Source: an uncultured Clostridia bacterium (GTDB taxonomy: Bacteria > Bacillota > Clostridia > Oscillospirales > CAG-272). From it: 9,555 bases of DNA. Position 1 is the stretch's first letter, and each line of letters opens with the position of its first letter. The position numbers were made by a program, and so were the translations under genes. The notes below the pieces were generated by a model. The model ran no database searches and was not told the origin of the DNA. It worked only from the letters and a program-made list of their open reading frames with translations. The DNA lies in NCBI GenBank assembly GCA_937895775.1, contig CALBLD010000084.1, forward strand, positions 1-9,555, written 5' to 3'. Positions 1 through 6,214 of this stretch are shown here, one piece after another.

Positions 1-155
1 ATGCGGCGAGATTCGGAAAACGTGCGCTCGGACTTTTTACCGTGTCCGATCATCTGCTGACCGGAGAGGCACTGTCGGCTGAGGACAGACGTTCTTCCTT
101 TACCGAAATGACCGAGCTTGCGCTTGAGACGGCAGTCGGCAAGGCGGATAACTGA
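1..155 (+). CDS. deoD: Purine nucleoside phosphorylase DeoD, C-terminal fragment
   Basis: This is the last 50 codons of a gene whose 5' part lies left of the window; the reading frame begins at base 3 and stops at TGA 153-155. The peptide contains LFTVSDHLLTGE followed by a SAEDRRSSF segment and an amphipathic final helix, which matches the C-terminus of hexameric bacterial purine nucleoside phosphorylases. The Asp in VSDH corresponds to E. coli DeoD Asp204, which protonates the purine N7, and the first Arg of DRR aligns by spacing (13 residues later) with Arg217. The family cleaves purine (deoxy)ribonucleosides with phosphate to give the free base and (deoxy)ribose-1-phosphate in cytosolic salvage. 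The ATG at base 1 is in another frame and is not a start. The gene converges on trmO with an 8-bp gap, and no terminator hairpin is visible between them. Confidence 0.9.
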   Translation, partial: AARFGKRALGLFTVSDHLLTGEALSAEDRRSSFTEMTELALETAVGKADN

Positions 156-163
156 TGCGGTTT

Positions 164-865
164 TTATATTTTTTCTATGCGGACGACATACAGATCGTCG
201 CCGTCAACTCTGAAGCCTACGCTGTGACCCGCAAAATCCATCGTGTATACCCGATCGGATGCGTTCTGATATGAGGGACGCGGATCGTCGGCAAGGATTC
301 CCGAAAGGGAAATGCGTCTGTCGGGTGCGAGACTGTCCGGAATTTCGCAGATGAATTTTACGTTGAGTCTGTGATCGTTTACCCCGTCCGCATAACCGCC
401 GACCGCGTTTTCAATCAGATCGGCTGACGGAAGATAGGGTTTGATGTCGATGATCGGCGTGCCGTCCATCATGTCGGCACCCGATATGCGCAGTACCTGA
501 CCGTATTTTTCGGTGCAGACTATTTCTTCGAGCTTTACCGCGGAGATTCCTATCGGATTCGGACGGAATGGAGAGCGGGATGCAAAAACGCCGACCTGTC
601 GGTTTCCGCCGAGTCGGGGCGGGCGTACGGTCATCGGCGGCTTGTCGGTGACCGATTCCGAAAAGACCCACAGAATCCATATGTGAGAAAAGCCGTCAAG
701 CTCGCGGAGTGCGTCGGGATTTCTGTATTCCGGTTCAAATATGACGGTTGAGCCGAGAGACGGCACTCTGCCGCTCTGCCTCGGTATGCCGAATTTTTCG
801 GGAAAATCGGAGCGGATGTGTCCTATAACTTTGAAACTGTATTCGTTTTTTTGAATTTTTGCCAT
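164..865 (-). CDS. trmO: tRNA (N6-threonylcarbamoyladenosine37-N6)-methyltransferase TrmO (TsaA/YaeB family)
   Basis: The protein is 233 residues, close to the length of E. coli TrmO. The family uses S-adenosylmethionine to methylate N6 of t6A at position 37 of certain tRNAs, giving m6t6A and fine-tuning decoding next to the anticodon. The N-terminal half is the beta-barrel domain: IGHIRSDFPEKFGIPRQ near residues 14-30, LDGFSHIWILW at 56-66, then the family hallmark RPPRLGGN (81-88) and SPFRPNPIG (98-106), which shape the SAM pocket. DGTPIIDIKPYLPSAD follows at 134-149, and LADDPRPSYQ (191-200) marks the small C-terminal domain. The ATG at 865-863 is preceded by an AGGCGG-like element, and a consensus promoter lies about 60 bp upstream. 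It is transcribed alone and converges on deoD. Identification at family level is firm; the substrate is taken from the family. Confidence 0.95.
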   Translation of the reverse strand: MAKIQKNEYSFKVIGHIRSDFPEKFGIPRQSGRVPSLGSTVIFEPEYRNPDALRELDGFSHIWILWVFSESVTDKPPMTVRPPRLGGNRQVGVFASRSPFRPNPIGISAVKLEEIVCTEKYGQVLRISGADMMDGTPIIDIKPYLPSADLIENAVGGYADGVNDHRLNVKFICEIPDSLAPDRRISLSGILADDPRPSYQNASDRVYTMDFAGHSVGFRVDGDDLYVVRIEKI

Positions 866-923
866 ATGCCCCGCCTGTTCTCTTTTTGATTTTCGGGCAT
901 CAGCCCGTCGTTTATGATCCTAC

Positions 924-952
924 ATTATATACCGTGAGAGCGGCAATGTCAA
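924..952 (-). promoter_or_regulatory. Sigma-70-type promoter of trmO
   Basis: On the minus strand TTGACA (952-947) is separated by exactly 17 bp from TATAAT (929-924), a perfect match to the housekeeping consensus in both boxes. The predicted transcription start is near 917, giving a leader of about 50 nt before the trmO ATG. The -35 box begins 2 bases beyond the T-run of the lipoprotein terminator, so the two elements are packed back to back. Confidence 0.9.
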
Positions 953-954
953 CA

Positions 955-991
955 AAAACACCCGGATTTTTTTGAAAAATCCGGGTGTTTT
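955..991 (-). terminator. Intrinsic terminator of the 1005-1829 lipoprotein gene
   Basis: Arms 955-971 and 975-991 form a perfect 17-bp inverted repeat with a 3-base loop. The GC core (CACCCGG/CCGGGTG) is flanked by A/T runs on both sides, so each strand can supply a T-tract. On the minus strand it lies 14 bp past the lipoprotein stop codon and ends in TTTTTGTTG. Its likely job is to insulate trmO from the upstream gene. Confidence 0.93.
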
Positions 992-1004
992 ATCGCGTTT
1001 GACC

Positions 1005-1829
1005 TTATTCCATACAGCCTGCAAGTTCAAGGCAGAACATGCGTCCGCCCCATGCGTCCTTGAGAGTTGCGACAAAGGTGTTTTCGCCCTCAACCAGCAT
1101 GTCGATAAGATCGGCATATGAAGTGATGCCCTCGGGAACATAGTCGGAGAATTTGGAGTTGTCAAAATCAAAGTATGTTATGCCGTCAACCCAGTCGCCC
1201 GGATTGCCGGTAAGTCCGGTATCCTTGTGGAAGAAGAGTTTTCCGTTCAGATAGAAGGACGGAGTGTTGTCAAACCATGTGTAGATTTCGAGAGAATTGA
1301 AGTTTTTCTTGAATTCGTCGAGATCTTCTATGACAAAGGTTGTGTAAACAATCAGACCGTGGTTGTCGTCCGACCAGCCGATTTCGGAGTTGTCATATCC
1401 TGCGTCGCAGTCTCCGAAGGGAGCGGCGGCAACCTGCCAGTCCTTCATTTCGTCGATGATACCTTCCGGAAGGGTGAGCGCACCCGGTTCCCAGTTGTGA
1501 TCGCGGAGAAAAGCGGCAAATTCGTCGGTGTCCTCGGGATAGCTTCCGTTCGGACCCGTCGAGTTGTAGGGTGCGGCGAACACCTTGTAGTGCCATTCGC
1601 TTTCGATTTCTATGAGGCGTCCGTAATCGGCGTCGGGTTTCGATTCGGGCGGCTGAGAAGTGGTCACGGATGAGGTTGTCGGCTTCGCGGTCGTCACGCT
1701 GTCGGACGGTTTGTTTTCGGCGGACGCCGCGCTTGTCCGGGGTGTGTCATCTTTTTTGCACGAACACAGCACGGTCGCCGTTCCGAGCATCATTGTGACT
1801 GATAAAAGGAGTGCTAAAATTTTCTTCAT
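1005..1829 (-). CDS. Putative lipoprotein with a galactose-binding-like (jelly-roll) domain
   Basis: This is a 274-residue predicted lipoprotein without a recognised name. Residues 1-23 are a signal peptide (MKKILALLLSVTMMLG), with LCSC as the lipobox and Cys24 as the probable lipidated residue. Residues about 30-67 are a Ser/Thr/Pro/Lys-rich linker that should hold the domain away from the membrane. Residues about 90-274 resemble the beta-sandwich seen in galactose-binding-like and glycoside-hydrolase accessory domains: WQVAAAPFGD, then TTFVIEDLDEF, an F-YLNGKLFF strand pair, and the closing GENTFVATLKDAWGG-FCLEL pattern. No catalytic domain is attached. The open frame continues upstream to 2276, but that stretch is not protein-like and covers the promoter, so the ATG at 1829-1827 next to the signal peptide was chosen. 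A carbohydrate- or glycan-binding role is an inference from fold resemblance. Confidence 0.82.
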   Translation of the reverse strand: MKKILALLLSVTMMLGTATVLCSCKKDDTPRTSAASAENKPSDSVTTAKPTTSSVTTSQPPESKPDADYGRLIEIESEWHYKVFAAPYNSTGPNGSYPEDTDEFAAFLRDHNWEPGALTLPEGIIDEMKDWQVAAAPFGDCDAGYDNSEIGWSDDNHGLIVYTTFVIEDLDEFKKNFNSLEIYTWFDNTPSFYLNGKLFFHKDTGLTGNPGDWVDGITYFDFDNSKFSDYVPEGITSYADLIDMLVEGENTFVATLKDAWGGRMFCLELAGCME

Positions 1830-1880
1830 TGTTGTACTTACCCTTTCGTTTGATTTAGCCGCAGTCGGCTTCTGTATGTT

Positions 1881-1909
1881 ATTATATACTAAAAGACGAA
1901 TAAAATCAA
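1881..1909 (-). promoter_or_regulatory. Sigma-70-type promoter of the lipoprotein gene
   Basis: On the minus strand TTGATT (1909-1904) is followed after 17 bp by TATAAT (1886-1881). The predicted start near 1874 gives a leader of about 45 nt before the ATG at 1829, which supports the short start of the lipoprotein. Confidence 0.75.
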
Positions 1910-2053
1910 TATACATTTGTATATTTTGACGTTTTGACAACTCAGGAAGACGCTTTTTGTATATATTAACAAGAATATAATAATTTTTGAACAAATATGC
2001 CCTCCCGTTTGTGTGCTTTTTAACAAAAAACGGTGTGATACGGAAACATGCTA

Positions 2054-2082
2054 TTGCAATTTTTTCGCCGCGGATGTATAAT
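2054..2082 (+). promoter_or_regulatory. Sigma-70-type promoter of the DUF5662 gene
   Basis: TTGCAA (2054-2059) and a perfect TATAAT (2077-2082) are separated by 17 bp. Transcription would start near 2089, about 54 nt before the ATG at 2143. This position rules out the longer frame opening at 1987 as the real start, because the promoter would lie inside it. Confidence 0.75.
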
Positions 2083-2090
2083 AGAAAACA

Positions 2091-2114
2091 GTATGCGGGC
2101 ATACCTGCGTATGC
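2091..2114 (+). repeat. Overlapping inverted repeats in the DUF5662 leader
   Basis: The hexamer GTATGC or its complement occurs three times: GTATGC (2091-2096), GCATAC (2099-2104) and GTATGC (2109-2114). Two alternative hairpins are possible: 2091-2099 with 2104-2112 (9 bp including three G-U pairs, loop CATA), or 2099-2104 with 2109-2114 (6 perfect bp, loop CTGC). It begins 1-3 bases after the predicted transcript start. It could be a 5' mRNA stabiliser or an operator; no function is shown. Confidence 0.5.
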
Positions 2115-2142
2115 TCCGCACGGCAGAGAGAAGGATGAGAAA

Positions 2143-2676
2143 ATGAACAAGTTTATAGGACATCTGAAAACCGTGTGCAGGCATCGGCACAAGGTGTTTG
2201 TGCATTGTGTGAAGGCAGGGATACCAATCAGAGGACTTCTGCACGATCTGTCAAAGTTCAGTCCCGCCGAATTCATCCCCGGGGTTAAGAACTGGCAGGG
2301 AACGCGTTCACCGAACGAGACCGAACGGGAAAAATACGGATACAGCAGAGCGTGGATGCATCACAAGGGCAGAAATCTGCATCATTACGAATACTGGAAC
2401 GATTTCAACCCCAAAACGAGACAGGTGGAGCCGGTCAGGATGCCGCCGGTGTATTTCGCCGAGATGTTCTGCGACAGGGTTGCGGCGAGCAAGACCTATC
2501 AGGGAAAAAATTACACCGACGTGCATCCGCTTGAGTATTTCAGGCGGGGAAGACCGCATATGTTTATACATGAGGAGACTGCGGCGGCACTCGAAAAGGT
2601 ACTGACCGTCCTTGCGGAAGAGGGCGAGGACGCCGCCTTTGCCCTTATAAGGGAAATAGTCAAAAACGGATATTAA
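2143..2676 (+). CDS. DUF5662 family protein, HD-like putative metal-binding protein
   Basis: The protein has 177 residues and resembles the DUF5662 family of Firmicutes, which has no established function. It is rich in His: HRHKVFVH (14-21), HDLSKFSPAEF (34-44), WMHHKGRNLHHYEYW (71-85) and EMFCDRVAASKTY (107-119). The order H...HD...HH...D recalls the metal-binding pattern of HD-domain phosphohydrolases, with the HD pair at 34-35 and the last Asp at 111; this is my inference. The C-terminus is an amphipathic helix. No signal peptide or membrane segment is visible, so it should be cytosolic. The ATG at 2143 follows AGAAGG with 7-8 bases between; the frame is open from 1987, but that part contains the promoter. 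No terminator separates it from the SPFH operon 114 bp downstream, so read-through is possible. Confidence 0.85.
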   Translation: MNKFIGHLKTVCRHRHKVFVHCVKAGIPIRGLLHDLSKFSPAEFIPGVKNWQGTRSPNETEREKYGYSRAWMHHKGRNLHHYEYWNDFNPKTRQVEPVRMPPVYFAEMFCDRVAASKTYQGKNYTDVHPLEYFRRGRPHMFIHEETAAALEKVLTVLAEEGEDAAFALIREIVKNGY

Positions 2677-2702
2677 AAAAGTGTAAAAAGATAAGATTAT
2701 AC

Positions 2703-2731
2703 TTGAAAAAATGATAAAAATGTGCTAAAAT
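2703..2731 (+). promoter_or_regulatory. Promoter of the SPFH / zinc-ribbon / TPM operon
   Basis: TTGAAA (2703-2708) and TAAAAT (2726-2731) are spaced by 17 bp, with TGC (2723-2725) directly before the -10 as an extended -10 element. The start is predicted near 2738, about 53 nt before the ATG. This fits the housekeeping sigma factor rather than an ECF factor such as SigW: the only TGAAA...CGTA pairing has a 24-bp gap, too long for SigW. TCGTAT occurs twice just downstream (2733-2738 and 2743-2748, 10 bp apart), and a small AGGTC/GACCT hairpin (2740-2744 with 2752-2756) overlaps the second copy; either could be an operator. Confidence 0.7.
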
Positions 2732-2790
2732 ATCGTATAAGGTCGTATTTTGACCTGTTGTATTATTGATGATTTACAAGGAGAACGGTT

Positions 2791-4182
2791 ATGGGACTTA
2801 TCAAAGCGGGTGTAGGTGCGCTCGGCGGCACTCTGGCGGATCAGTGGAAGGAATATTTCTATTGCGACTCTCTTGACAAAGAGGTGCTTGCGGTAAAGGG
2901 TCAGAAGAGGACCGGCTCGCGCAGCTCGAACACAAAGGGCAGTGACAACATAATATCGAACGGATCGGTGATTGCCGTCAACGAAGGACAGTGCATGATG
3001 ATCATCGAACAGGGAAAGATCGTCGATGTCTGTGCGGAAGCGGGCGAATATGTTTTTGACAAATCGACCGAACCGAGCATCTTCTCGGGAAGCCTCGGCA
3101 GATCGATAATCGATACATTCAAGACGATAGGCAAGCGTTTTACTTTCGGCGGAGACACCGGCAAGGATCAGAGAGTTTATTACTTCAATATAAAAGAGCT
3201 TATGGACAACAAGTTCGGTACGAAGAATCCGATACCCTTCAGAGTCGTTGACAGCAAGATCGGGTTCGATATCGATCTTTCACTCCGTTGCAGCGGTACA
3301 TATTCGTACAAGATAACAAATCCGCTGCTTTTCTATACAAATGTCTGCGCAAATATAACCGACGAATTCCGCCGCGAGACGATTGACGGTCAGCTCAAGA
3401 CCGAGTTCGTATCGGCACTTATGCCGGCGATCGGAAAAATGTCGGGGCTTGAGCTTCGCCCGAGCCAGCTCATGAGCCACACCGAGGAGCTGCGCGAATA
3501 TCTCAATCAGGAGCTGACAAGAGACTGGTCCGAAAAGCGCGGTCTGTCGATCGTGTCGGTTGCTCTCGGATCGGTTACACTTACCGAAGAGGATCAGGAA
3601 CTGCTCAAGAACGCTCAGAGAACCGGTATGCTGCGTGATCCCGGGATGGCAGGTGCCACGATGGTCGGCGCACAGGCTGATGCAGTCAAGGCAGCCGCAT
3701 CCAATTCCGCAGGCGCAATGACCGGATTTATGGGAATGGGAATGGCAATGAATGCGGGTGCGGGTATGAACGCGCAGAACTTCTATGCCATGAATCAGCA
3801 GAATCAGCAGAACAAACAGCCGGATGACAGCTGGAAGTGTTCCTGCGGCAGAACTGTAAGCGGAAACTTCTGCCCGGACTGCGGTGCAAAGAGACCCGAG
3901 ACAAAGAAGGCAGGCGAGTGGACCTGTAAGTGCGGCGCAAAGACGACGGGTAAATTCTGTCCCGAGTGCGGAAGTCCGAAGCCTGCCGACGCCGACGGCT
4001 GGACATGCAGCTGCGGTGCGGTGAACAAGGGTAAATTCTGCTCCGAATGCGGTGCAAAAAAGCCGGCGGACGCTCCGCTCTACCGCTGCGATAAATGCGG
4101 ATGGGAACCCGAGGATCCCAAGAATCCTCCGAAGTTCTGCCCCGAGTGCGGAGATCCCTTTGACGACAAGGATGCAAGATAA
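2791..4182 (+). CDS. SPFH-domain protein with four C-terminal zinc ribbons (YdjI-like)
   Basis: A 463-residue cytosolic protein with no signal peptide or membrane segment. An amphipathic N-terminus (MGLIKAGVGALGG...DQWKEYFY) precedes the SPFH (stomatin/prohibitin/flotillin) region at about 55-265, with NGSVIAVNEGQCMMIIEQGK and IPFRVVDSKIGFDIDLSLRCSGTYSYKI as recognisable pieces. A helical stretch and a Met/Gly/Asn/Gln-rich linker (about 268-345) follow. The tail holds four zinc ribbons with Cys at 350/352/361/364, 379/381/390/393, 406/408/417/420 and 433/436/450/453. B. subtilis YdjI is a shorter homologue type (about 320 residues as I recall) needed to place PspA at the membrane; SPFH proteins generally form membrane-associated oligomers. 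AAGGAG at 2778-2783 lies 7 bases before the ATG, an ideal start. It is first in a three-gene operon; the next gene starts 28 bp after its stop. Assignment to the SPFH/virion-core-like family is strong; the cellular role is inferred. Confidence 0.93.
   Translation: MGLIKAGVGALGGTLADQWKEYFYCDSLDKEVLAVKGQKRTGSRSSNTKGSDNIISNGSVIAVNEGQCMMIIEQGKIVDVCAEAGEYVFDKSTEPSIFSGSLGRSIIDTFKTIGKRFTFGGDTGKDQRVYYFNIKELMDNKFGTKNPIPFRVVDSKIGFDIDLSLRCSGTYSYKITNPLLFYTNVCANITDEFRRETIDGQLKTEFVSALMPAIGKMSGLELRPSQLMSHTEELREYLNQELTRDWSEKRGLSIVSVALGSVTLTEEDQELLKNAQRTGMLRDPGMAGATMVGAQADAVKAAASNSAGAMTGFMGMGMAMNAGAGMNAQNFYAMNQQNQQNKQPDDSWKCSCGRTVSGNFCPDCGAKRPETKKAGEWTCKCGAKTTGKFCPECGSPKPADADGWTCSCGAVNKGKFCSECGAKKPADAPLYRCDKCGWEPEDPKNPPKFCPECGDPFDDKDAR
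3838..4149 (+). repeat. Four tandem zinc-ribbon units in the SPFH protein
   Basis: Units start at Cys 350, 379, 406 and 433, with periods of 29, 27 and 27 residues. The first three share C-x-C-G, eight residues between pairs, and F-C-x-[DE]-C-G followed by K-[RP]; the fourth is a C-x2-C-x13-C-x2-C variant. The DNA copies have diverged (for example GGTAAATTCTG recurs at 3950 and 4030, but other positions differ), so this is an old in-frame duplication rather than a fresh one. Confidence 0.85.
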
Positions 4183-4210
4183 TTGAAACTGCTTTTTCCG
4201 GAGACAGATG

Positions 4211-5302
4211 ATGGAGAATTTGTTAACCTATAAGTGTCCCTGTTGCGGCGGGGCAATAGAATTTGACAGCAAACTGCAAAAAATGAAGTGTCCGTATTGC
4301 GACACGGAGTTTGAGTCGGATACGCTGAAAGCGTTTGACGATGCGCTTAAACAGGGCAGTGAGGAAAGCTTTGATAAGGCAAAGACTACGGATAAGACAT
4401 GGACCGATGAGGAATCGGACGGTTTGTCGGTCTTTGTGTGTAAAAGCTGCGGAGGCGAAGTGGTCGCAAAATCGACCACTTCGGCAACATTCTGCCCCTT
4501 CTGCGACAATCCCGTGGTTATCTCGGGCAGGCTCAGCGGAGAGCTGTATCCCGACAAGGTGATCCCGTTTGCGGTAGATAAAAAAGCGGCAAAGAAAGCT
4601 CTTTCATCCTTTTTCCTCAAGAAAAGACTTCTTCCGAAAGCTTTCAAAAATGAGGATCATCTCGATGAAATAAAGGGCGTTTACCTGCCGTATTGGTTTT
4701 ACGACGGCGATGCGAGTGCGTACATAAGATATGACGCAACCAAGGTTACCTCGTGGAGCGACAAAGATTATATCTATACGCGCACGGCACACTATATGCT
4801 GATACGCGACGGCGACCTGTCATTTCTGAATATACCGTCCGACGGCTCATCCGAATTTGACGACGCAGTGTCCGAATCGATAGAACCGTTCAATTTTTCG
4901 GGTGCCTCCGATTTTTCGGCACAGTATCTTTCCGGCTTTTATGCCGAGAGGTATGATCTAAGCTCGGATAAATGTATCGACAGGGTAAAGGTGAGGATGA
5001 AGAACACGACCGAAACGGCTATTGCATCGACCGCACTCGGCTACACGACGGTGACTCCGGTGCAGACATCGATAAAGGTGTCAAACAGCGAGGCAAAATA
5101 CGTGCTTTGTCCGGTCTGGATACTGAATACAAGCTGGAATGGCAAAAAATATCCTTTCTATGTGAACGGTCAGACAGGGAAGATAATAGGCGATCTCCCA
5201 CTCGACAAGGGTGCGTACTGGAGATGGCTCTGCGGACTTACCGCTTCGATATCGGCGGGGCTTGCATTGGTCATGACGCTTTTGCACTTTCTGTTTATAT
5301 GA
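4211..5302 (+). CDS. Double zinc-ribbon protein with C-terminal membrane segment (YdjG-like, TFIIB-type zinc ribbon)
   Basis: The protein has 363 residues. Two zinc ribbons open it: Cys 9/12/27/30 (CPCC...CPYC) and Cys 77/80/95/98 (CKSC...CPFC). A conserved body follows with YPDKVIPFAVDKKAAKKAL, VYLPYWFYDGDA and LCPVWILNTSWNGK-YPFYVNGQTGKI. One hydrophobic segment at about 340-363 (WLCGLTASISAGLALVMTLL) ends the chain, so it should be tail-anchored with the ribbons in the cytosol. It resembles YdjG-type proteins encoded beside SPFH and TPM proteins; B. subtilis YdjGHI are linked to the PspA membrane-stress response. The start is a choice between ATG at 4208 and 4211: GGAG at 4200-4203 lies 4 bases from the first and 7 from the second, so 4211 is preferred. 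It sits 28 bp after the SPFH gene and 24 bp before the TPM gene, clearly in one operon. The molecular activity is unknown. Confidence 0.9.
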   Translation: MENLLTYKCPCCGGAIEFDSKLQKMKCPYCDTEFESDTLKAFDDALKQGSEESFDKAKTTDKTWTDEESDGLSVFVCKSCGGEVVAKSTTSATFCPFCDNPVVISGRLSGELYPDKVIPFAVDKKAAKKALSSFFLKKRLLPKAFKNEDHLDEIKGVYLPYWFYDGDASAYIRYDATKVTSWSDKDYIYTRTAHYMLIRDGDLSFLNIPSDGSSEFDDAVSESIEPFNFSGASDFSAQYLSGFYAERYDLSSDKCIDRVKVRMKNTTETAIASTALGYTTVTPVQTSIKVSNSEAKYVLCPVWILNTSWNGKKYPFYVNGQTGKIIGDLPLDKGAYWRWLCGLTASISAGLALVMTLLHFLFI

Positions 5303-5326
5303 TCGGTTGGAGCGGAGGATTAACAA

Positions 5327-6193
5327 ATGAATTTCACTAAAAGAATCATATCGGCAGTTTTACTCTCCTTCATTTTCGCCGCACTGCTTGCTCCCCTGAC
5401 CGGATTGTCGGCAATAGATATTGTTGACGGAGCGGGAACGCTCGGCAGGGTCGAATATGGTGACGACGGCTCGGATGCGCCGCAAACGGATACACCGTCC
5501 GAATTTTACGGACTTCTGATCGACGAGGTCGGAGTGTTCGATGCGGATGAAGAAAAAGAACTGCTTGAACTTCTCGAATCGGTCGGCAAAAAACATTCGT
5601 GTACGGTAGCGGTCGCTTTTCTGAACAGCTTCAGCGGGAGCGACATAGTAAGATTTGCTGCTGATTACTATGAGGAAAAGAACTGCGGTATCGGAGACGA
5701 CAAGGACGGAGTTCTGTTTACCGTTGTTCTCGGAACAGTTGGCAAATGGGATATACGTACCCACGGTATGTGCGACTCGGCATATGACGAATCGGCAATT
5801 GACGAATTTGAAGACCGCGTAATAACGCAGGTCAGAAACCGTGACTATAAAAAAGCGGTCGAGGAATATGCCTCGGTCTGCGACAGCGTGTTTGAGGAAT
5901 ACAAAAAATTTCCGCTCGGCACGATACTCGGCATTTCGCTGATATTCGGATTTATAATCGCAATTGTGACAGTCAGTGCCATGAAGGGTAAGCTGAAAAC
6001 AATAAGGCGAAAAAACAATGCCGCCGACTATGTAAAAAAGGACAGTCTCAACATAAAAGAAAGTAAGGATATTTACCTTTACAGCAATGTCACGCGTGTG
6101 GCAAAACCCAAGGAGAGTAGTTCGGGTTCGTCGGGCGGACGCACAAGCTCGTCAAGCGGCGGCTCTTACGGCGGAAGAAGCGGAAGTATCTGA
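5327..6193 (+). CDS. TPM-domain protein, membrane-anchored (YdjH-like)
   Basis: A 288-residue protein. Residues 1-29 are a signal peptide (MNFTKRIISAVLLSFIFAAL) with probable cleavage near LSA. The TPM domain spans about 60-192: FYGLLIDEVGVFDADEEKELLELLES, TVAVAFLNSFSG, GIGDDKDGVLFTVVLGTVGKWDIRTHG, and the closing helices DEFEDRVI and DYKKAVEEYASVC. A membrane segment follows (about 198-219), then a basic stretch GKLKTIRRK, and the chain ends in a Ser/Gly/Arg-rich low-complexity tail (264-288), as is common in TPM proteins. The expected topology is TPM domain outside, basic linker and tail inside. Some TPM relatives are phosphatases (chloroplast TLP18.3), others photosystem II repair factors; activity here is not proven. 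GGAGG at 5314-5318 sits 8 bases before the ATG. It is the last gene of the operon, and a strong terminator follows. Confidence 0.9.
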   Translation: MNFTKRIISAVLLSFIFAALLAPLTGLSAIDIVDGAGTLGRVEYGDDGSDAPQTDTPSEFYGLLIDEVGVFDADEEKELLELLESVGKKHSCTVAVAFLNSFSGSDIVRFAADYYEEKNCGIGDDKDGVLFTVVLGTVGKWDIRTHGMCDSAYDESAIDEFEDRVITQVRNRDYKKAVEEYASVCDSVFEEYKKFPLGTILGISLIFGFIIAIVTVSAMKGKLKTIRRKNNAADYVKKDSLNIKESKDIYLYSNVTRVAKPKESSSGSSGGRTSSSSGGSYGGRSGSI

Positions 6194-6214
6194 AATATTC
6201 CGTAATAAAACGGC

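Larger units (their letters stand above)
1830..2142. other. Divergent intergenic region between lipoprotein and DUF5662 genes
   Basis: This 313-bp A/T-rich stretch separates two divergently transcribed genes. It holds the minus-strand promoter of the lipoprotein gene, the plus-strand promoter of the DUF5662 gene and a hairpin-forming leader for the latter. The middle (about 1915-2050) contains no convincing gene. A TTGACA at 1934-1939 on the plus strand lacks a well-spaced -10 box. Open frames that run through the region in both directions have poor composition and no family resemblance. Confidence 0.7.

Noticed and set aside
1..60. ATG at base 1 opening a 19-codon frame
   Set aside because: It is out of frame with the clear DeoD C-terminus, which is read from base 3.
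1227..1673. 148-codon plus-strand frame opposite the lipoprotein gene
   Set aside because: It is an antisense shadow of a convincing minus-strand gene, with no ribosome binding site, promoter or family resemblance.
1934..1967. TTGACA with downstream TATATA/TATATT as a further plus-strand promoter
   Set aside because: Spacing is 20 bp or more, and a better promoter lies closer to the gene at 2054-2082.
1987..2142. 52-codon N-terminal extension of the DUF5662 frame
   Set aside because: It contains the TTGCAA-17-TATAAT promoter, and a good ribosome binding site lies directly before the ATG at 2143.
1830..2276. N-terminal extension of the lipoprotein frame up to 2276
   Set aside because: It would place the promoter inside the gene and bury the signal peptide; the residues before the MKKILALLL start are not protein-like.
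2704..2737. SigW-like TGAAA...CGTA promoter before the SPFH operon
   Set aside because: The spacing between the two elements is 24 bp, whereas SigW promoters need about 16.
3728..4177. 149-codon minus-strand Arg/Ser-rich frame
   Set aside because: It is the mirror of the Cys/Gly/Lys-rich zinc-ribbon coding region, and its biased composition is explained by that.
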